Shown here one piece after another: positions 1 to 12,669 of a stretch of 64,000 nt of DNA (position 1 is the first letter of the stretch; every line of letters starts with the position of its first letter). The notes under the pieces were generated by a model. The model ran no database searches. It had not been told where the DNA came from and worked only from the letters and a program-made list of their open reading frames with translations. This stretch comes from Symsagittifera roscoffensis (taxonomy: Eukaryota > Xenacoelomorpha > Acoela > Convolutidae): NCBI RefSeq assembly GCF_963678635.1, contig NC_087067.1, forward strand, positions 2,048,001 through 2,112,000, given 5' to 3'. Made by a program: the position numbers and the translations under genes.

Positions 1-3000
1 TTTATGGATTAAAAATAACGTAAGAATGAAAAATCATCAAGCAATCCCACAAAAGGAGAAAAAATTTCCATTGGTACAAGAAGAAGACCTATTAAATCTT
101 GCAGTGCCAATAGTTACAGATGAAGAAAAAAAGAATCAATAAAAATTTCTATTTGGAGACTCCGTCGATAATATTTTTTTCACAAATTCCGAAACGCAAA
201 ACTTTTACGATGTACACTCCAACTGACAACCACTTTACTTCAAAAATATCAAAACTTAGGCCCTGTTATCAGACAAATGGAAACATGGCATAAATACAAA
301 AACAAAGCCTATCAAAGCTGATTTTACTATAATGGGGAAAAAAACCGTTCTACAATAATTCCGAACCATCAATAAAACCTCCATTAATGGAAACACACAA
401 AATTTAGATTTATAATATCCCGAAACTAAAGTACACTGTTTATCATTGAGGTCAAAAAGAAGCTTTTTATAAAACCCACCCTTTAAATATTGAAGAACAT
501 ATTGTTTCAGCAAAATTATATGATGATTTCATACAAATGATTTAGTTCCCGATTGCACCAATTTGGATTAAAGTACTTTGTAATGACTTTCTTACATGTC
601 AAATAATCAAACACTTTCCTGATCAAAACTAAAAATCTGAGAAACGAGAATTTTAATAACAAAGACTATATATTTCAATCGCCGAAAGTTATTCGACACG
701 AAAGGCTTATATCACCATCCCCGACGGCAATTCTTTTACTTTGGTAATTGTAGCCGCTTTACACACAATGTAGCTTTAAACCCAGTCCCACTTGTATTGC
801 TTATTGTATATGAACAACACTTTATGAGCATATCTAAGTATCTAAGTTCTGATGACCTGAAATCCTTGGAACAGATAATGGCACTGGAATAATAAACAAA
901 GAAAATATAACGATATGCCACTTATAAAATTCAAAACTTGAACAGAAAAATTCACAAGATACAGGGATAATTGGACATGTCGTTGGCATAAATCGTTCAT
1001 TACATGAGTATTTGAGATGTTTTATAAACGAAAATGACAAAAAACACGGAATCGTCAAAGCATACAATTCACAAATTACTGCAAGTTTTGATTTTTAATT
1101 TATTACCATGCGAACTGGTTTTCAAACCAAAACATTGTAGACCAAAAGTCTTCACTGCAAATGCATCCAAAAATACACAAGGATATTGGAAACTATCAAG
1201 AGATTCAGTATGTTATAATTTAACAACTCATAAACACTATGACGAAAAATTTAGCTAAACTCGAAACTTAGCCCATGGTACTTATATCGAATGTGTTGTA
1301 AATAAAAATAAAAAGCATATTGAAATATTTGAAAGATAAAGCCAGAAGACAACTTTAATTCCCTAACATTAGTTTTTCCATCCATAAAGGAATGTCGAAA
1401 AAACTCAACAACTCTAAAAAGGTTCTTACCTGAACAGCCAACTGAAATTACATTGAAGTTTTGTGATCTAGTTAAAGAAAAATTAATTAACATCGAAATA
1501 ATCTCTTACCCTACCATCCAAAAAATACGCTTTTATAACTTCACATCATTGAAGCATCATCGGAAACAAATTAACAAATAAAACAAACTTCTCCCAAAAA
1601 CCAACCAAACTAGAACAAAACAAAAAATTAACCACACAAAAAGAAAACAAATGAAAAAATGAAACAAACCTCCCGAAAACCAACTAAACTAGAACAAAAC
1701 CAAAAATTAACCACACAAAAAGAAAACTACAACACTCATAGACTGAACCCATCAATGCAAGAAAAAACCAAAATTTGCGAGAAAAAAACTCAAACCAGAA
1801 ACAAAAGAAAAATATACACTTCTTCAACCTACATATCCAACCTAGAAAAACAGTCAAGCACTCTTTCCAAAGTCGAAAGTTTTGAAAAGCGAAAAAATCC
1901 ACGACACATCTAGAGAAAAAAGATAGAAAATATTTCTCATATAGTTGATATTCAAATAAATATTAAAACCTTATTAAAAATTCTCATGGTTCAATACAAT
2001 TTTTCTAATTGAATATATTGAAACATTAAACAGTTCCTCTTCTCATTTGATATTTGATAGAAATTCAGAAAAAGATTCGGATCACTCACAGCATAGATTT
2101 TTCTAACAAATTTTCCTTGACCGCCACCGCTCGTTTCAAAAACTCCATATTATTTGAAACTAGAACTATAACTCCAACCCTTAAAACTACAGATCAACAC
2201 TAAACCTATGATTCATATATGATGACAAAAAGAAAAAAATTAAAATATCATGTCAAATTTAAATTCCTCCGAACCAGCCTCAGAAAAACCAACAAAGTAG
2301 TGTAAATTCTACTTCTAAAACTTTCAAAAAACATTGCCGAATTAGCTTCAACTAAAATATTATCAAAATATCTTTGCCTTAAACCAAGATATCTCACAAA
2401 AACCACTGTTGAACCATTGAAAAAACAAGAAGCTTTAAACTAATGCCAAAACCTTCTGAATATCCATTACCACTACCTATCAATTTCAAACCACCTCATT
2501 GAAACCCAATAAATAAACTCAATTTGCCTCAGGGAAATTAAGGTTCTTAGGTCTTCTCGGGTAAATCAAATTGTCTACTGAACGAAACATCCTCTGTATC
2601 GACTCCTCTTGGAATCTCAGTTTCGTTGTTGAAAATTTTATAAATCTTTCCATTTTTCTTTTTATTCATACTCTAGATCTTTTTATAGTGAATTTTTGAA
2701 TCTTTTGAAAAAGTTTTCAATTTTTTGTTATTTTTTTACAATATTTATAGATTACCAAAATCATTGACTACCTTACCAGGTGAGATTATACCGTAAAAAT
2801 AAATTTCTTTGAAACTGTGAGCTATCTTAATGAAAAAGAACTATTAATTCTTTTTACACTATTCCTAATCCTAATAGCATCTTTAAACCTATATTTTTTC
2901 AGTTTTTGGGAAAAACATTAGTTGTATTTGAAATAGCCATCATCATGCTTTTGTTTTTTTTTCAAAGACTACAACCAAAAAACGTTTAACTCATAAAACA

Positions 3001-4950
3001 GAAGCTCAACAAAAATCAAAATTCAAAACTGCTGGTCACAATTTCAACCCAAACGTCCACCTTCCAAACAATCCAGTTACAGATACACCTGAAACTCTAT
3101 CAGATACATCATCATCTTCTCTTCCGTCAACACTATCTCTAGATTCCGCACCTTCTGTTTCAAATAATATCAAAATGCAAAAAGTTCCCACCACAACTAC
3201 AACAAACTCTAAATAAAATTTATCAGGAAATGCAAATTACAAACAGGTCATTAAGACGTGACTGGAACTCCTCTAAGCAGACACAATTCGGGTATCAAAC
3301 AAGCTTATAGTTGGTCAATAAAACTATAGACATATAGACATAAAACTCATCAACACATGCAAGATCATAAATTGCAATAATTAGCACTACAAGAAAAAAC
3401 ATATTTTGATTCAAAATCACAACAAAAAAAAAACGTTACACACCATCTACCCTCACTCTCTCAACCAGATATAAGAGTGCAAACACTAATTACCTCTTTC
3501 ATTTGTTCCGAATAAATAAACAAAAACGATAAATACACCATAAAACAATATGTTATACTTCTTTTTACAATCCACTTTGAGGATATTTGTACACATTTAA
3601 GTTTTTTTAAAAAAAAAGTCTCTTTTACCTTGTAGCAAACTCAAAATCAAAACCTACAGACAACCCATCACCACGAACAGGACTACAAGATCTTTGAGTA
3701 ACGCATCAGGATTGTGAAGGCGACCAAAAAAATGTTAATTAAAAAATCAATAAATCAATTCGAATGAGAACCACAAGCAATATAAATAAAAAATGCAATC
3801 GCAACCCTCTAATAAGAAGCCACATCTACATCACTTGTAGACTGGAATTTCATAGAAAAAGTTCAGAAAAGAAAATACATTGATTACAAGTATGAAACGA
3901 AAAAAAAAATTGACTCGAGCACGAATCATACTAACAAAGCAAAATTGAATGTCTTTTAGATCTCAACCATGACAATTAGGAACACCGATTACAACACGCC
4001 TTAATGTAGTTTAAAAATAGAAAAGTAGAAACCTTGAAAATTTTCACAGTTTCCCAAATTCAAAACAACAACAAACAACAACAATTACAAAACAGCCAAT
4101 AATTGATACAGTTGGAAAATAAATATCCCTACCACGGCATAACTGAAAACTAGTCTAGATCTTTACGATAAAATTTGAATGACTCGCATTGGTTTCATCG
4201 ATCCCTCAAAATTTAAAGGTAGTAAAAATTACAGGATATCAAAAATAAGGTTTTTCGATTAGAAAATACACTAAGAGCAAATTCAACTCACATAAGAATT
4301 GAAGCATAACACAATTATTTATCAAAAAGTTCGTTTACAAAGTAAAAATGATCAATGGTGTTGTGATTTGACTCGCCCACAAGTAAAAATTGTTTGGTTT
4401 CCCGAAGGTACTTGGAAAACCGCTCAAGTAGCAAAAATTCAAGCACAAATGATGAGTTTTGATCAAATTTTTAAATGAAATAAATCAATACTATTTAATA
4501 AATTAAACAAACACAAAAGAAAAATTCAAGGCGATCCTTATCAAAAAAATCACAAAATAGCCACAAGATAGTAGAAATTAATCCCAAAAAAGATAAATAT
4601 TACATGTGAACATCATACCGTAGATTTATGCCAGCACTAAGGAAGTTTTCATTAAAAGTATTCGCGCAATACCTAGAAATCCAAATTTTGATTTCCGCTC
4701 AATTGTTATATACTCAAAAACAGACATTGAATATATTTTTTGAACACAACCGTTAGAAAAACTACGCACAAAATTGAATACAATCCAACGTCATTCAATA
4801 GATCAAACTTCCGAAAACTAGCTGAAGCAGCAGGATTTCCAGACATCTTCACAAAAATTTACAATGGATAATTTAAAGATATCAAAAAACATTTATATGC
4901 GTTCATTGATTTTCACTTCCTAAAGTGATATATAATACCTGTGCCAGCCA
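1..4950 (+). pseudogene. Decayed retroelement internal region, copy 1 (possibly envelope-like part)
   Basis: A-rich stretch with many short open segments broken by stops and frameshifts. Start-less open stretches include about 20-140, 680-890, 2980-3216 (Ser/Thr-rich, acidic) and 4310-4477 (Trp/Cys-containing). The segment at about 4650-4880 matches 22330-22560 at both nucleotide and protein level: both contain Arg-Asn, then YSK-D-I, then QR-SIDQ, then LA, F-DI and Y-G in the same order. Two mutually similar decayed copies of a long ORF fit a retroelement. The style recalls glycoprotein-like third ORFs of some LTR elements, but I cannot confirm that family. No RT or integrase motif was seen here, and no LTR was found. 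Confidence 0.4.
1579..1737 (+). repeat. Two-copy tandem duplication, period about 79 bp
   Basis: Two adjacent A-rich units share a core around ACTAGAACAAAAC and TTAACCACACAAAAAG. The first core lies near 1609 and the second near 1688. The second unit differs by a few substitutions. It sits inside the decayed retroelement and inflates the length of chance ORFs there. Confidence 0.7.
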
Positions 4951-5049
4951 TACACAAGTTAATCGACGAGCGAATGTAGCCCGAATACTCTTCGCAGGTT
5001 TTTTTTTAGAAAATTTTCAACTTCTCTGAATGAAATCTTACTAGACGCA

Positions 5050-6250
5050 CAAATCAATTAATACAGTGAAAAAAAAGGTAGAAAACCCAGTACAAATGAC
5101 GAACCATAAAACACAACACATACACTAACAGCACCATTATATATACATAGGTTAGAAAATCTAAATCAGTTACAAATTTTAAATCTAAAAAAGAGAGGAA
5201 AAACTTTTCCCTAAGAACACAATATAATCATAAACATGACAAAATTGGATCCAAGTTGCTCATATCATAAATCACCCACCAATTACGTAGAATGTATACA
5301 AGAAGATATTTGAACAACCTCATAATTAGTTTTTAATTAAGTTTTTTTTTCTCAAAAGGACAATGGTCTTAGCCAACGAGCAGCCGACAATTTGGATCCC
5401 TCAATCAATCTTTTTCTGACCCTCCTGTGTTTCGCCACTTAAGTGATCCGATGATAACCCACAACTAACAGAGAAAACTTTCATAAAGTCAGACTACGTT
5501 TTTGACATCCAACGCACTGGAAATCAAGTGGATCACGTCATTGACCACGCAAAAAAAAGCTTACGAATCGCGTTTAGTCTGCTGTGATAAATTTTAACTA
5601 ACCTTAAATTAGTTTTTAGTCCCATAAAACTCACAATTAAGCAATATACCGATATATTGAATGCAATAAATTTATAAAACAATGCAATAAGTCATACAAT
5701 TGAGTCGTAAATTACTCCTTATGAGTGAGTTTTTTATTCCTCCTCAAATCGTTGGTCCAGTGTCTACTTTTGAATAACCTGTTTAAACTTTTTGATAAAT
5801 TTGCATAACATTTTATAATAAATAAGTGGAATTCAAGTATTCAAATATCGCAAACTGCTGATAACAACAGTAACCAGCTTTCATAGCTTTCAGACTTTCC
5901 TTTCGCCCTACCCAACGCAGCTTAACAACCAACGCATCTTATTTAACACCACCTAACTAACACACCATTTGACCTAACTACCAACTAACTACCAACATGT
6001 TGAAACCAAACCCCCATTTTAACTGAGACCACATGCAACTTTAGTAAGCTCAAGATTTCAAGATTAACACAAACCACAGCTAAACCATTTCCAAAATATG
6101 GGCTCAACCACAAAAAACAATTGACAAAACACCAAGTATATGAAAAGAAAAAATTATAATCAATAGAATCCTTTACTCAAAAAACCAATTCAGTTATACT
6201 CGGACACTCAGACACATTGCTCACTGTTTTTGCTAGGAGTGGCTTCAGCT
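5050..6250. other. AT-rich intergenic stretch, no gene seen
   Basis: No long open frame, splice-like exon or RNA signature was found. There is a short CTAAC-rich run near 5950-6000. The left part may still belong to the decayed element upstream. Confidence 0.4.
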
Positions 6251-6349
6251 TGAGCAACTCTTTAAAAAACCAAAATAAGATCAAAGCTTCTGCAAGAACA
6301 ACTCACTAATTCGTTGGTTAAACTGAAATAAAAAAAAATTAATTAAAAA

Positions 6350-6657
6350 ACTTGTAAAAAGTTTTGTAGCCTTCAATTTACGAGCAGCAAAAGACAGATG
6401 ATGACAATTCGACTTTGGAATGGCAAATTCATTGGTTTTGCTTGCCGCACTATCAACCATCTCTGGAGACAAAATATGGAATTGACAAACGAAGAAAAGA
6501 TATCCATTCAAACAGAACAATGATCAAATCGTCGTCAAGCTCTAAATACGTACGTGTCTCTTTTCACTTGACACTTCTCTCAGAAAAGCCAACCTTTCAT
6601 CTTCCACGTAGTATCGCTCGAACTTTGAACTCGACTTCCTACAATCACTTTTCTGCA
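6350..6657 (-). CDS. Candidate pair of coding exons, unknown product
   Basis: On the minus strand an open segment (6657 to about 6550) encodes a charged stretch with SSSKFERYYVEDERLAFL and ends at a possible donor GTATTT. After roughly 87 bp comes an acceptor ending in TCTCCAG (exon from 6462) that opens into MVDSAASKTNEFAIPKSN and continues to about 6350. Joined at these sites the phase agrees (phase 1). A further acceptor-like TTTATTTCAG lies at 6323-6332. I do not recognise the protein, and the upstream and downstream exons are not placed. This is inference from composition and splice-like signals. The opposite-strand 115-residue frame at 6415-6762 is probably its shadow. Confidence 0.3.
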
Positions 6658-6769
6658 CATCACTTCAACGTCTTCGGATCCACGTTAAATCCTCATCATC
6701 ATATGTGTTTTGCAGGCACTAAAAGCAACTCTCCTACAAACTCAGAAAACATTACCATATGAAAGAGCT

Positions 6770-7920
6770 CAGAAGTTCAAGACTTCTCTAGACCCTGGAT
6801 GGGTGGAACCAGATTGAAACTAGGTGGTCAAATTTTTATTTTGTTTCCGTGTAAAATATTTATACTAACAAATCATGATCCATGTCTAAATCTTACTCTA
6901 AATTTGTGAACTTAAAACCCTAATGGTTCAGTGAACTGATAATAAAATTTGAAATCAGTTGCTTTCCTCTCTCCTCTAACTTCGCAGTAAACCAGTACTT
7001 CTCCAGATCTATTGATAGTAGAAAAAAAAGTAAGAATAGGATTGGTATTAGACTAAGGAGTTTCAAGAACCTATCCAAACAAAAATAGATAACAATTCTA
7101 GCATATGGTGTACATTATTCAAAAATACTCTATGAGAAGGCCACCCTTGACGTAAACCTAAAATCCAGACTAATTTCCAAAATCCAACCTGAATTATTGG
7201 AAATTTCATGAATAAGATGATATCTGTTCTTTTATTTTGGTAACTGAGATCAAATTCTTCTGACTGTTGTTAATACAGAAATAAAGAATTTCTGGGTCGG
7301 CCTTGCTTTTTTCAACAACGTTTGCACTCAATTGATTACCATACTGAAATTTTCATTCGTTGTTTTGTCGAAACACAAATGTTGGTAGTTTGTTTAGTTG
7401 GTCAAATATCAACTCATGCCGCTCAATCGTGTGGCGGTTTATTTGATTGTAAAACATATGTTACTGCTTTGTGCTAGGTTAGAGTTTTAGAATGTTGGAT
7501 AGTTTTTTTCAAAAAAAGTTTTTGTTGATTATTTCGAAAGAGTAGTACACAATGGAAAGAGTAGTACACAAATTTGAAAGATTTTTTCTCAGGGTGGTTA
7601 TAAAATAATGTTCGAGGATATCTAAAGAGCCTGCTCAGGGCGTTTTTAATGTTTCTTTCCTGAAAAGTGGCTGTTTTTATTTCATTATTCTTGGTTCATT
7701 TCCTCAATCCTTGTAGTCATTTAAACATATTTGCACCAAGAATTTGATGAAAAATTTAAAATTGGATTAGTTCTTTTTGTTCCTACTTTTGTAACGAAAG
7801 TAACGGAATATTTCTGCTCGGGGTGGGTTTTTTTTCTTCAGACAATTTCGAATTTTTAACTAGCAGTTGAGCACCGTTAATCACAGCACAGCATATATTT
7901 GGTAATTGCAGTCATTTAGC
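6770..7920. other. AT-rich intergenic stretch with a small tandem duplication
   Basis: No gene was seen. At 7543-7577 the phrase AGAGTAGTACACAA occurs twice in tandem about 20 bp apart. Confidence 0.4.
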
Positions 7921-7927
7921 AGCGAGG

Positions 7928-7990
7928 ACTGAGGAGCAGTGGTTAAAGCGCTCGACTTCTACGCGACAGATGCCGGATTCGATTCCGGAA
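7928..7990 (+). repeat. tRNA-like sequence (SINE head or tRNA relic) upstream of LINE
   Basis: A box A-like GAGCAGTGGTTAAAGCG (7934-7950) is followed at tRNA-like spacing by a box B/T-loop-like GGATTCGATTCCGG (7974-7987), whose flanks form a short T-stem. I could not fold a full acceptor stem, so this is more likely a tRNA-derived SINE head or relic than a working tRNA. Confidence 0.5.
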
Positions 7991-8066
7991 GTGACGAAAA
8001 CTTCCAGAAAAACTTTGAAAGCTTATCACAACAGAAGTGATATTCTTCGCTGCAATCATCTATCTC

Positions 8067-8140
8067 AGTCAGTTTAGCTTAGTGGTTCACGGCAGTACTG
8101 ACAAAGGGCAACCCCCAAGATCGAACCCCGCTTCCCCTGG
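8067..8140 (+). repeat. Second tRNA-like sequence directly upstream of LINE ORF1
   Basis: A box A-like TTTAGCTTAGTGGTTCACG (8073-8091) and a box B-like AAGATCGAACCCC (8117-8129) are about 26 bp apart, as in RNA polymerase III internal promoters. The sequence lies about 90 bp before the first ORF1 codon. No complete cloverleaf was found, so it is probably a SINE-type tRNA relic or a tRNA-derived 5' leader. Confidence 0.45.
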
Positions 8141-8224
8141 GTTTAGAGAAAAGCTTGAACCTACCGGTTTTCGGATTTTTCTTCCAGTATCAACTTTTTT
8201 CCTTCTTCTTCTATTAACCCAAAC

Positions 8225-8976
8225 ATGTCTTGCAAGTCGTGCGAGCACCCTATCACCTTCGACAATAATGTTTTCTGCTGCCTGGTTAGCAATACAACCC
8301 TACACTGGACACCTAACTGTACTGGATTCTCTGCGACTTTACTCCGCGAGCTGAAAGGTGTTAAAAACTACTATTTGACGCTATGCTCGACATGTGCAGA
8401 GGAAAAAGAGACTGGGTCATTGCGAAATGCAATGAACAAAAAACTGAAGACAGTATTATCCAAGAAGAGTTTAAGTTTACCTCTCAGATGAATCCCATTC
8501 ACGAAGCAACCGCGGCCCTATCCGAATCAATGAAACAATCAGTGCCAGCCAATAATCCAGAACCTAAAGCAAGAAGAACACACGAACAAAACCAACGCCC
8601 TGCTCAAATCGAAATGCTTAGAATCCAACTAAGAGGCATTCCCGAATCAACTGAAGCTGACCAAAGAAAGAAACTCGAAAGCGATCTTGCGGAAGTCAAG
8701 AAAGCCTTCACTTTTAACGGAGTGCAATGCACAGTAACCGACACAGTGAGGTTGGGTAAACCCGTCAAAAACAAAACACGGACAATCATCGCAAGAGCTT
8801 CGCAAATATGGGAGAAACGATTGATTCTTTTCTCCCTTGCTAAACTCAAAGACTACCCCAGTGCAGTCTATACCGGCCCCAATTTAACTCGGGAAAAAGC
8901 TGCAAAAGAGAATGAACGCTTGAAAAGACGAAAAGAACTGATCGACAACGGAATCAACCAAAAAATTTTGACATAA
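8225..8976 (+). pseudogene. LINE ORF1 protein, frameshifted
   Basis: The first frame (8225-8491) starts MSCKSCEHPITFDNNVFCC and shows a C-x2-C ... C ... H ... C ... C-x2-C pattern like the PHD-type zinc finger of CR1-like ORF1 proteins. Near 8400 coding passes to another frame (ending at 8976). That frame carries a basic linker, an RNA-binding-like core with RIQLRGIPES and TVRLGKPVKNK, and a C-terminal charged helix containing LKRRKELIDNG. This order is typical of ORF1 in the CR1/jockey group of non-LTR retrotransposons, where the protein binds element RNA. The frame change means no intact ORF1 is made here. Confidence 0.7.
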
Positions 8977-9059
8977 GAGACTTCAAACTACAAATACGGA
9001 AAAACAAAGAGTGGCATGACATGGATGAACGTAACGACGATGATGTGAGCGAAACATCT

Positions 9060-11940
9060 GAGCTATGACTACCTCAAAACTTTTTCAAAATACTGACATT
9101 TAATGTCAGAAGCCTTCTTGATATCAGTAGGCGTCTATGTTTCTCAAATACAATTGCCACAGTCGGCGCTCATTACGTTCTGTGCATCACAGAGACTTGG
9201 TTCACGGAACAAGTCCACATCAGCTCCTTATTCCAACAAAACTTTACCACATACCGGAATGGCCTTCCATCTAAACATTGCAATGCCTCACACGGTGGTG
9301 TCCTGATTGCGATCAAAAACTTTAAAACAGCCCCTATCGACCTTGAAAACCTGAAAGATTGTGTCGCCGCAGAAATCTTCCTCGGTGATTCCTCAATCAT
9401 ATTATGTTGTCTAACTACTGTCCCCTGGCCAGCAGCTCTTATCGATGGAGTGCTAAGAAGATCAGCGAGTTGCTGAATACCCTCAGCATCTGCCAGAAAC
9501 AGAAAAAAAACCGACAGCGTTATTATTTCCGGAGACATTAACTTCAACAAAACTGACCGGAACACTATGTTCTCCACAAACGAAATAGAGTCAAAAGTTC
9601 TAGACCACTTTGTTTCCTCAAGTTATCAACAGATGCTCCCAATGTCCCAGCTCGACCTATTCCTCTGCAACAACCCGAACATGGTGTCGCATTCATATGT
9701 TGACCCATCCACTCATGAAAAATACTCGCAATCTGGCAGATTATTATCAGACCACAAAGTTTTTACAACGGTGATTGAGCACGTGTGGAGCAGCGACCAT
9801 ACGAGAACAAATATTCCACAAAAGTTCGCAATCTTCAACTTCTCCAAATCAGACATTGAGTCCCTACAATTAGACATTCAAGAAAATCATTTCTGGAGTG
9901 AAGCCTACAGCTATAGCAACGTGGACGTGCTATTAGATACATGGTAAACCTGGATGTACCAAAAATGTTGCAAGTTTGTTCCAAGAATCACAAAACTCAG
10001 ATGAAAACTCCCTCCTTGGATTTCAAATGAAACCTCGAATCTTATCAAACACAAAGCCACTGCTGAAAAACGGCACAGTCGAAAACCAACAGACAGTAGC
10101 AAACTCAAAATTGCCAGTAACAACTGGCTATCCGCGAAGGTTCCCTAGCAGACCAAGCAAACTTTGAAATGAAACTAGCTGGTCAACGAAACTTCTCAGA
10201 AATTCAGAATTACTACAGATCTTTGAGGAAAAGTGGTGGAATTCCGAGCTGTGTAAACCTCAAAAGTGAAACAGCAACAGACAATGATTCGAAAGCAAAA
10301 TTATTCAAAAACTTTTTCAGCAGTGTTCACAACAGAAAGAGTGCCTCCACAGTCAATGAGATCGCAGCAGACCATGTTCCAAAGTTGTCCAAAGTAAGAA
10401 TTGAAACAAACAACATCCGAGAACTAATGGTGAAGCTCAAAGAAGGAAAAGCTTGTGGACCGGACGGACTACCAAATAAAGTCCTCAAAAACTCTCAGCA
10501 GAGCTAGCTCTATCAGTCGCATCACTATTCAACGCGTTTCAAAATAAAGGAGAATACCCTTCTGCGTGGAAGCGTGGCTCGTCTTTTCCGATCTTCAAAA
10601 AAAAAAGATAAGAGAAATGTAGAGAACTACAGACCAATTACTCTCCTCAGTGTTCTATCGAAAGTGTTTGAAAGGTACATTTTCAATCAATTGTATGAAT
10701 ATGTTCGGCCATATCTTAGCAATTGCCGATTCGGTTTTCGCGCCAAACGCGCGGCTGTTCTACAACTGCTTACCTTCGTCGATGAAATTTACTCCTCTCT
10801 TGATGATGCCAAAGTGGAACAACTCCATGCCTGCTACATTGATTTTGAAAAAGCGTTCGATAAAGTCTGGAATTGGAGGAAGACTCTACAAACTTCTTCA
10901 AAGTTATCTCACAGATCGGCGACAGATAACTATTATTGGCAGTGCCATTTCAGGCTCCACGATAAAAACAGGCGGAGTTCCCCAAGGCTCTATTCTGGGC
11001 CCTCTTCTCTTCCTCTTTTATATTAACGACCTACCCGATGCTATCTGCTATTCTTCAACATACGCGTTTGCCGATGACTCGAAGTTTCTTTCCAACTCCT
11101 GTATTTACCTACAGAGAGAACTCGACAAAGTAAGCGAATGGTATGCAACTAACAAGATGTCGCTTAACTCTTCTAAATGCAAGATACATTCTTTCCGAGG
11201 CGAGGGCGCTTTCAGCTAATGTGGCAAAGAACTACAAGCAGAATCAAGTGAAAAAATTTGGGCCTGAACATTTGCAATAATCTAAGTTGTTCACTACATG
11301 CTAAAAAAACGCTGGAGCAAAGCAATGAACGCCTCATTCTCGATTAAACGCAACACCTCAGAAAAAGCATCGAGACAAACTAAACTTTCTGTATATTGTG
11401 GATACATTGATCCAATACTCACTTATGGTAGCCAAGTGCTCTCCTACAACAAAGGAGACTTGAAAAAACTCGAAAACGTGCAAAGAAGAGCAACAAAATG
11501 GATAATGAGCTGTGGAGACACTGTATCTTATTCAAGTCGTCCCGCTACATCCGGCATACTTCCACTCTCTCTCTACACTGAACTGCACGACATTCTTTTG
11601 CTTTCACAAATTATCCAAGAAAAATACAACATCAGTAGAGCGAACACCTTAACTTCGCAAATGACACTGGCACACGGCGTGGCGCGTCCAACTACTTCAA
11701 TATCACCAAAAATTGCCTGAGAAAAACAGATGAAAACTTCTGGATCTGCACTCCTAAACTTGTCAACTACCTGCAAGAGCACGTTTCGTTCTTTGATAGC
11801 CCCGACCTGAAGCGACAACTGACTGTTCTCTACTGGTACTACTTTTTTACCCAGTACTCAGAAGTTGACACCTGCTGCTGGCGCATTCTATGCTCCTGCA
11901 GCTCGTGTCAACTACACAACAGACAGTTCTTTTTTTAATT
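9060..11940 (+). pseudogene. LINE ORF2: endonuclease and reverse transcriptase, multiply frameshifted
   Basis: The endonuclease domain is spread over several frames at about 9100-9950, with the catalytic-type SGDINF (near 9531) and SDHK (near 9750). The reverse transcriptase follows. At 10440-10490 there is GKACGPDGLPNKVLK, at 10630-10860 NYRPITLLSVLSKVFER and DFEKAFDKV, and then in a shifted frame TGGVPQGSILGPLLF and the active-site FADD (11067-11078). A C-terminal region with ILTYGSQV and RRATKW follows to about 11940. At least four frame changes or stops make it non-functional. RT motif order and the apurinic-type endonuclease place it in the jockey/CR1 group; the exact clade is undetermined. 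Confidence 0.85.
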
Positions 11941-12044
11941 GTGTCTTGTCTATGTTATGTTTATTTGTACGGGACACCGACCCCTTGAGCCATAGCTCAA
12001 AACCCAATTTTATTATTATGATTATTATTATATCAATCAAACGC

Positions 12045-12450
12045 TATGTTGTCCTGAGCTTGAATTTGGAAGAATAATTCAACTGTGAAAACCTTTTTTT
12101 AGTGTTATGGGGGTTTAAAGATTGGCATTTTGGGGAATTTGGGACAATCAACGCGCGATATATTTCGCGCAAATTAAGGCGTAAGCGAAGAACTAATTCG
12201 CCATAGAAATTGTTCCAAATTGGCTGAAAACAGCTTCTTTGTCATAATCGATTCATTAATTCGAGCAAAATCTATCACTTTGTACTTTATATGGCGTGTG
12301 GGGTTATGATTTCCACAAAAAAATCTCAAATTTTAGAAATTTTTTTATTTCATTTTTTTACGTTTAATTTTCTCATGTTATTACTGCTCCGTAGACCCTA
12401 GGAGGCAGTCGGAACATTCAGCGCCTCGCCCTGATACGAGCAGCTTTGTT
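12045..12450 (-). mobile_element. Non-autonomous repeat family F2, copy A (about 400 bp)
   Basis: This copy matches 42892-43290 in the opposite orientation. Shared landmarks are the GTCCTGAGCTTGAATTT-like end, TTTAAAGATTGGCATTTT, the near-palindrome GCGCGATATATTTCGCGC, GGCGTGTGGGGTT, and the other end CTGATACGAGCAG next to GCAGTCGGAAC. It lies directly against the LINE tail. It has no coding capacity. The family class is unknown to me. Confidence 0.7.
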
Positions 12451-12669
12451 TAACTTAGAAAGCAGCTGCTCTTGCTCTCCTATAACCTCGCAAAAGTACC
12501 AGTATATACTAAATCTATTGAGATGTGGGCGGCTGATATGTCCTCGTCTAGGGCCCTTGATAGCGTTTAATTGGCTGGCTCTTTGATGGCCGTCCTGATA
12601 AATTCTCAGTCTGTTAGTTATTCGCTCGACCAGGTTCCTATTTTTTTTATCAAAAAAGATTCGTGGCAT
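12418..12669 (-). CDS. Candidate coding fragment, cut by a MITE; unknown product
   Basis: An open frame of 83 codons starts at ATG 12669 (MPRIFFDKKNRNLVER). It is basic, with plausible codon usage (RLRIYQDGHQRASQLN, FCEVIGEQEQLLSKLN). Its last seven or so residues are read out of repeat family F2, so any real gene is interrupted or ends by chance there. No family was recognised. It could be an old domesticated or transposon-derived fragment, or chance. Confidence 0.25.
   Translation of the reverse strand: MPRIFFDKKNRNLVERITNRLRIYQDGHQRASQLNAIKGPRRGHISRPHLNRFSIYWYFCEVIGEQEQLLSKLNKAARIRARR

Larger units (their letters stand above)
8200..12034 (+). mobile_element. Non-LTR retrotransposon (CR1/jockey-like LINE), near full length
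   Basis: The element runs from upstream of ORF1 through ORF2 to an A/T-rich ATT/ATG simple-repeat tail (about 12009-12034), as many CR1-type elements end. Both ORFs are frameshifted. A MITE copy starts just after the tail (about 12045). The true 5' end is uncertain because two tRNA-like sequences lie directly upstream. I could not identify a clear target duplication. Confidence 0.75.

Noticed and set aside
1659-1913. 84-codon Lys/Thr-rich frame
   Set aside because: Arises from A-rich tandem duplication; low complexity.
9173-9577. 134-codon minus-strand frame
   Set aside because: Antisense shadow of the LINE endonuclease region.
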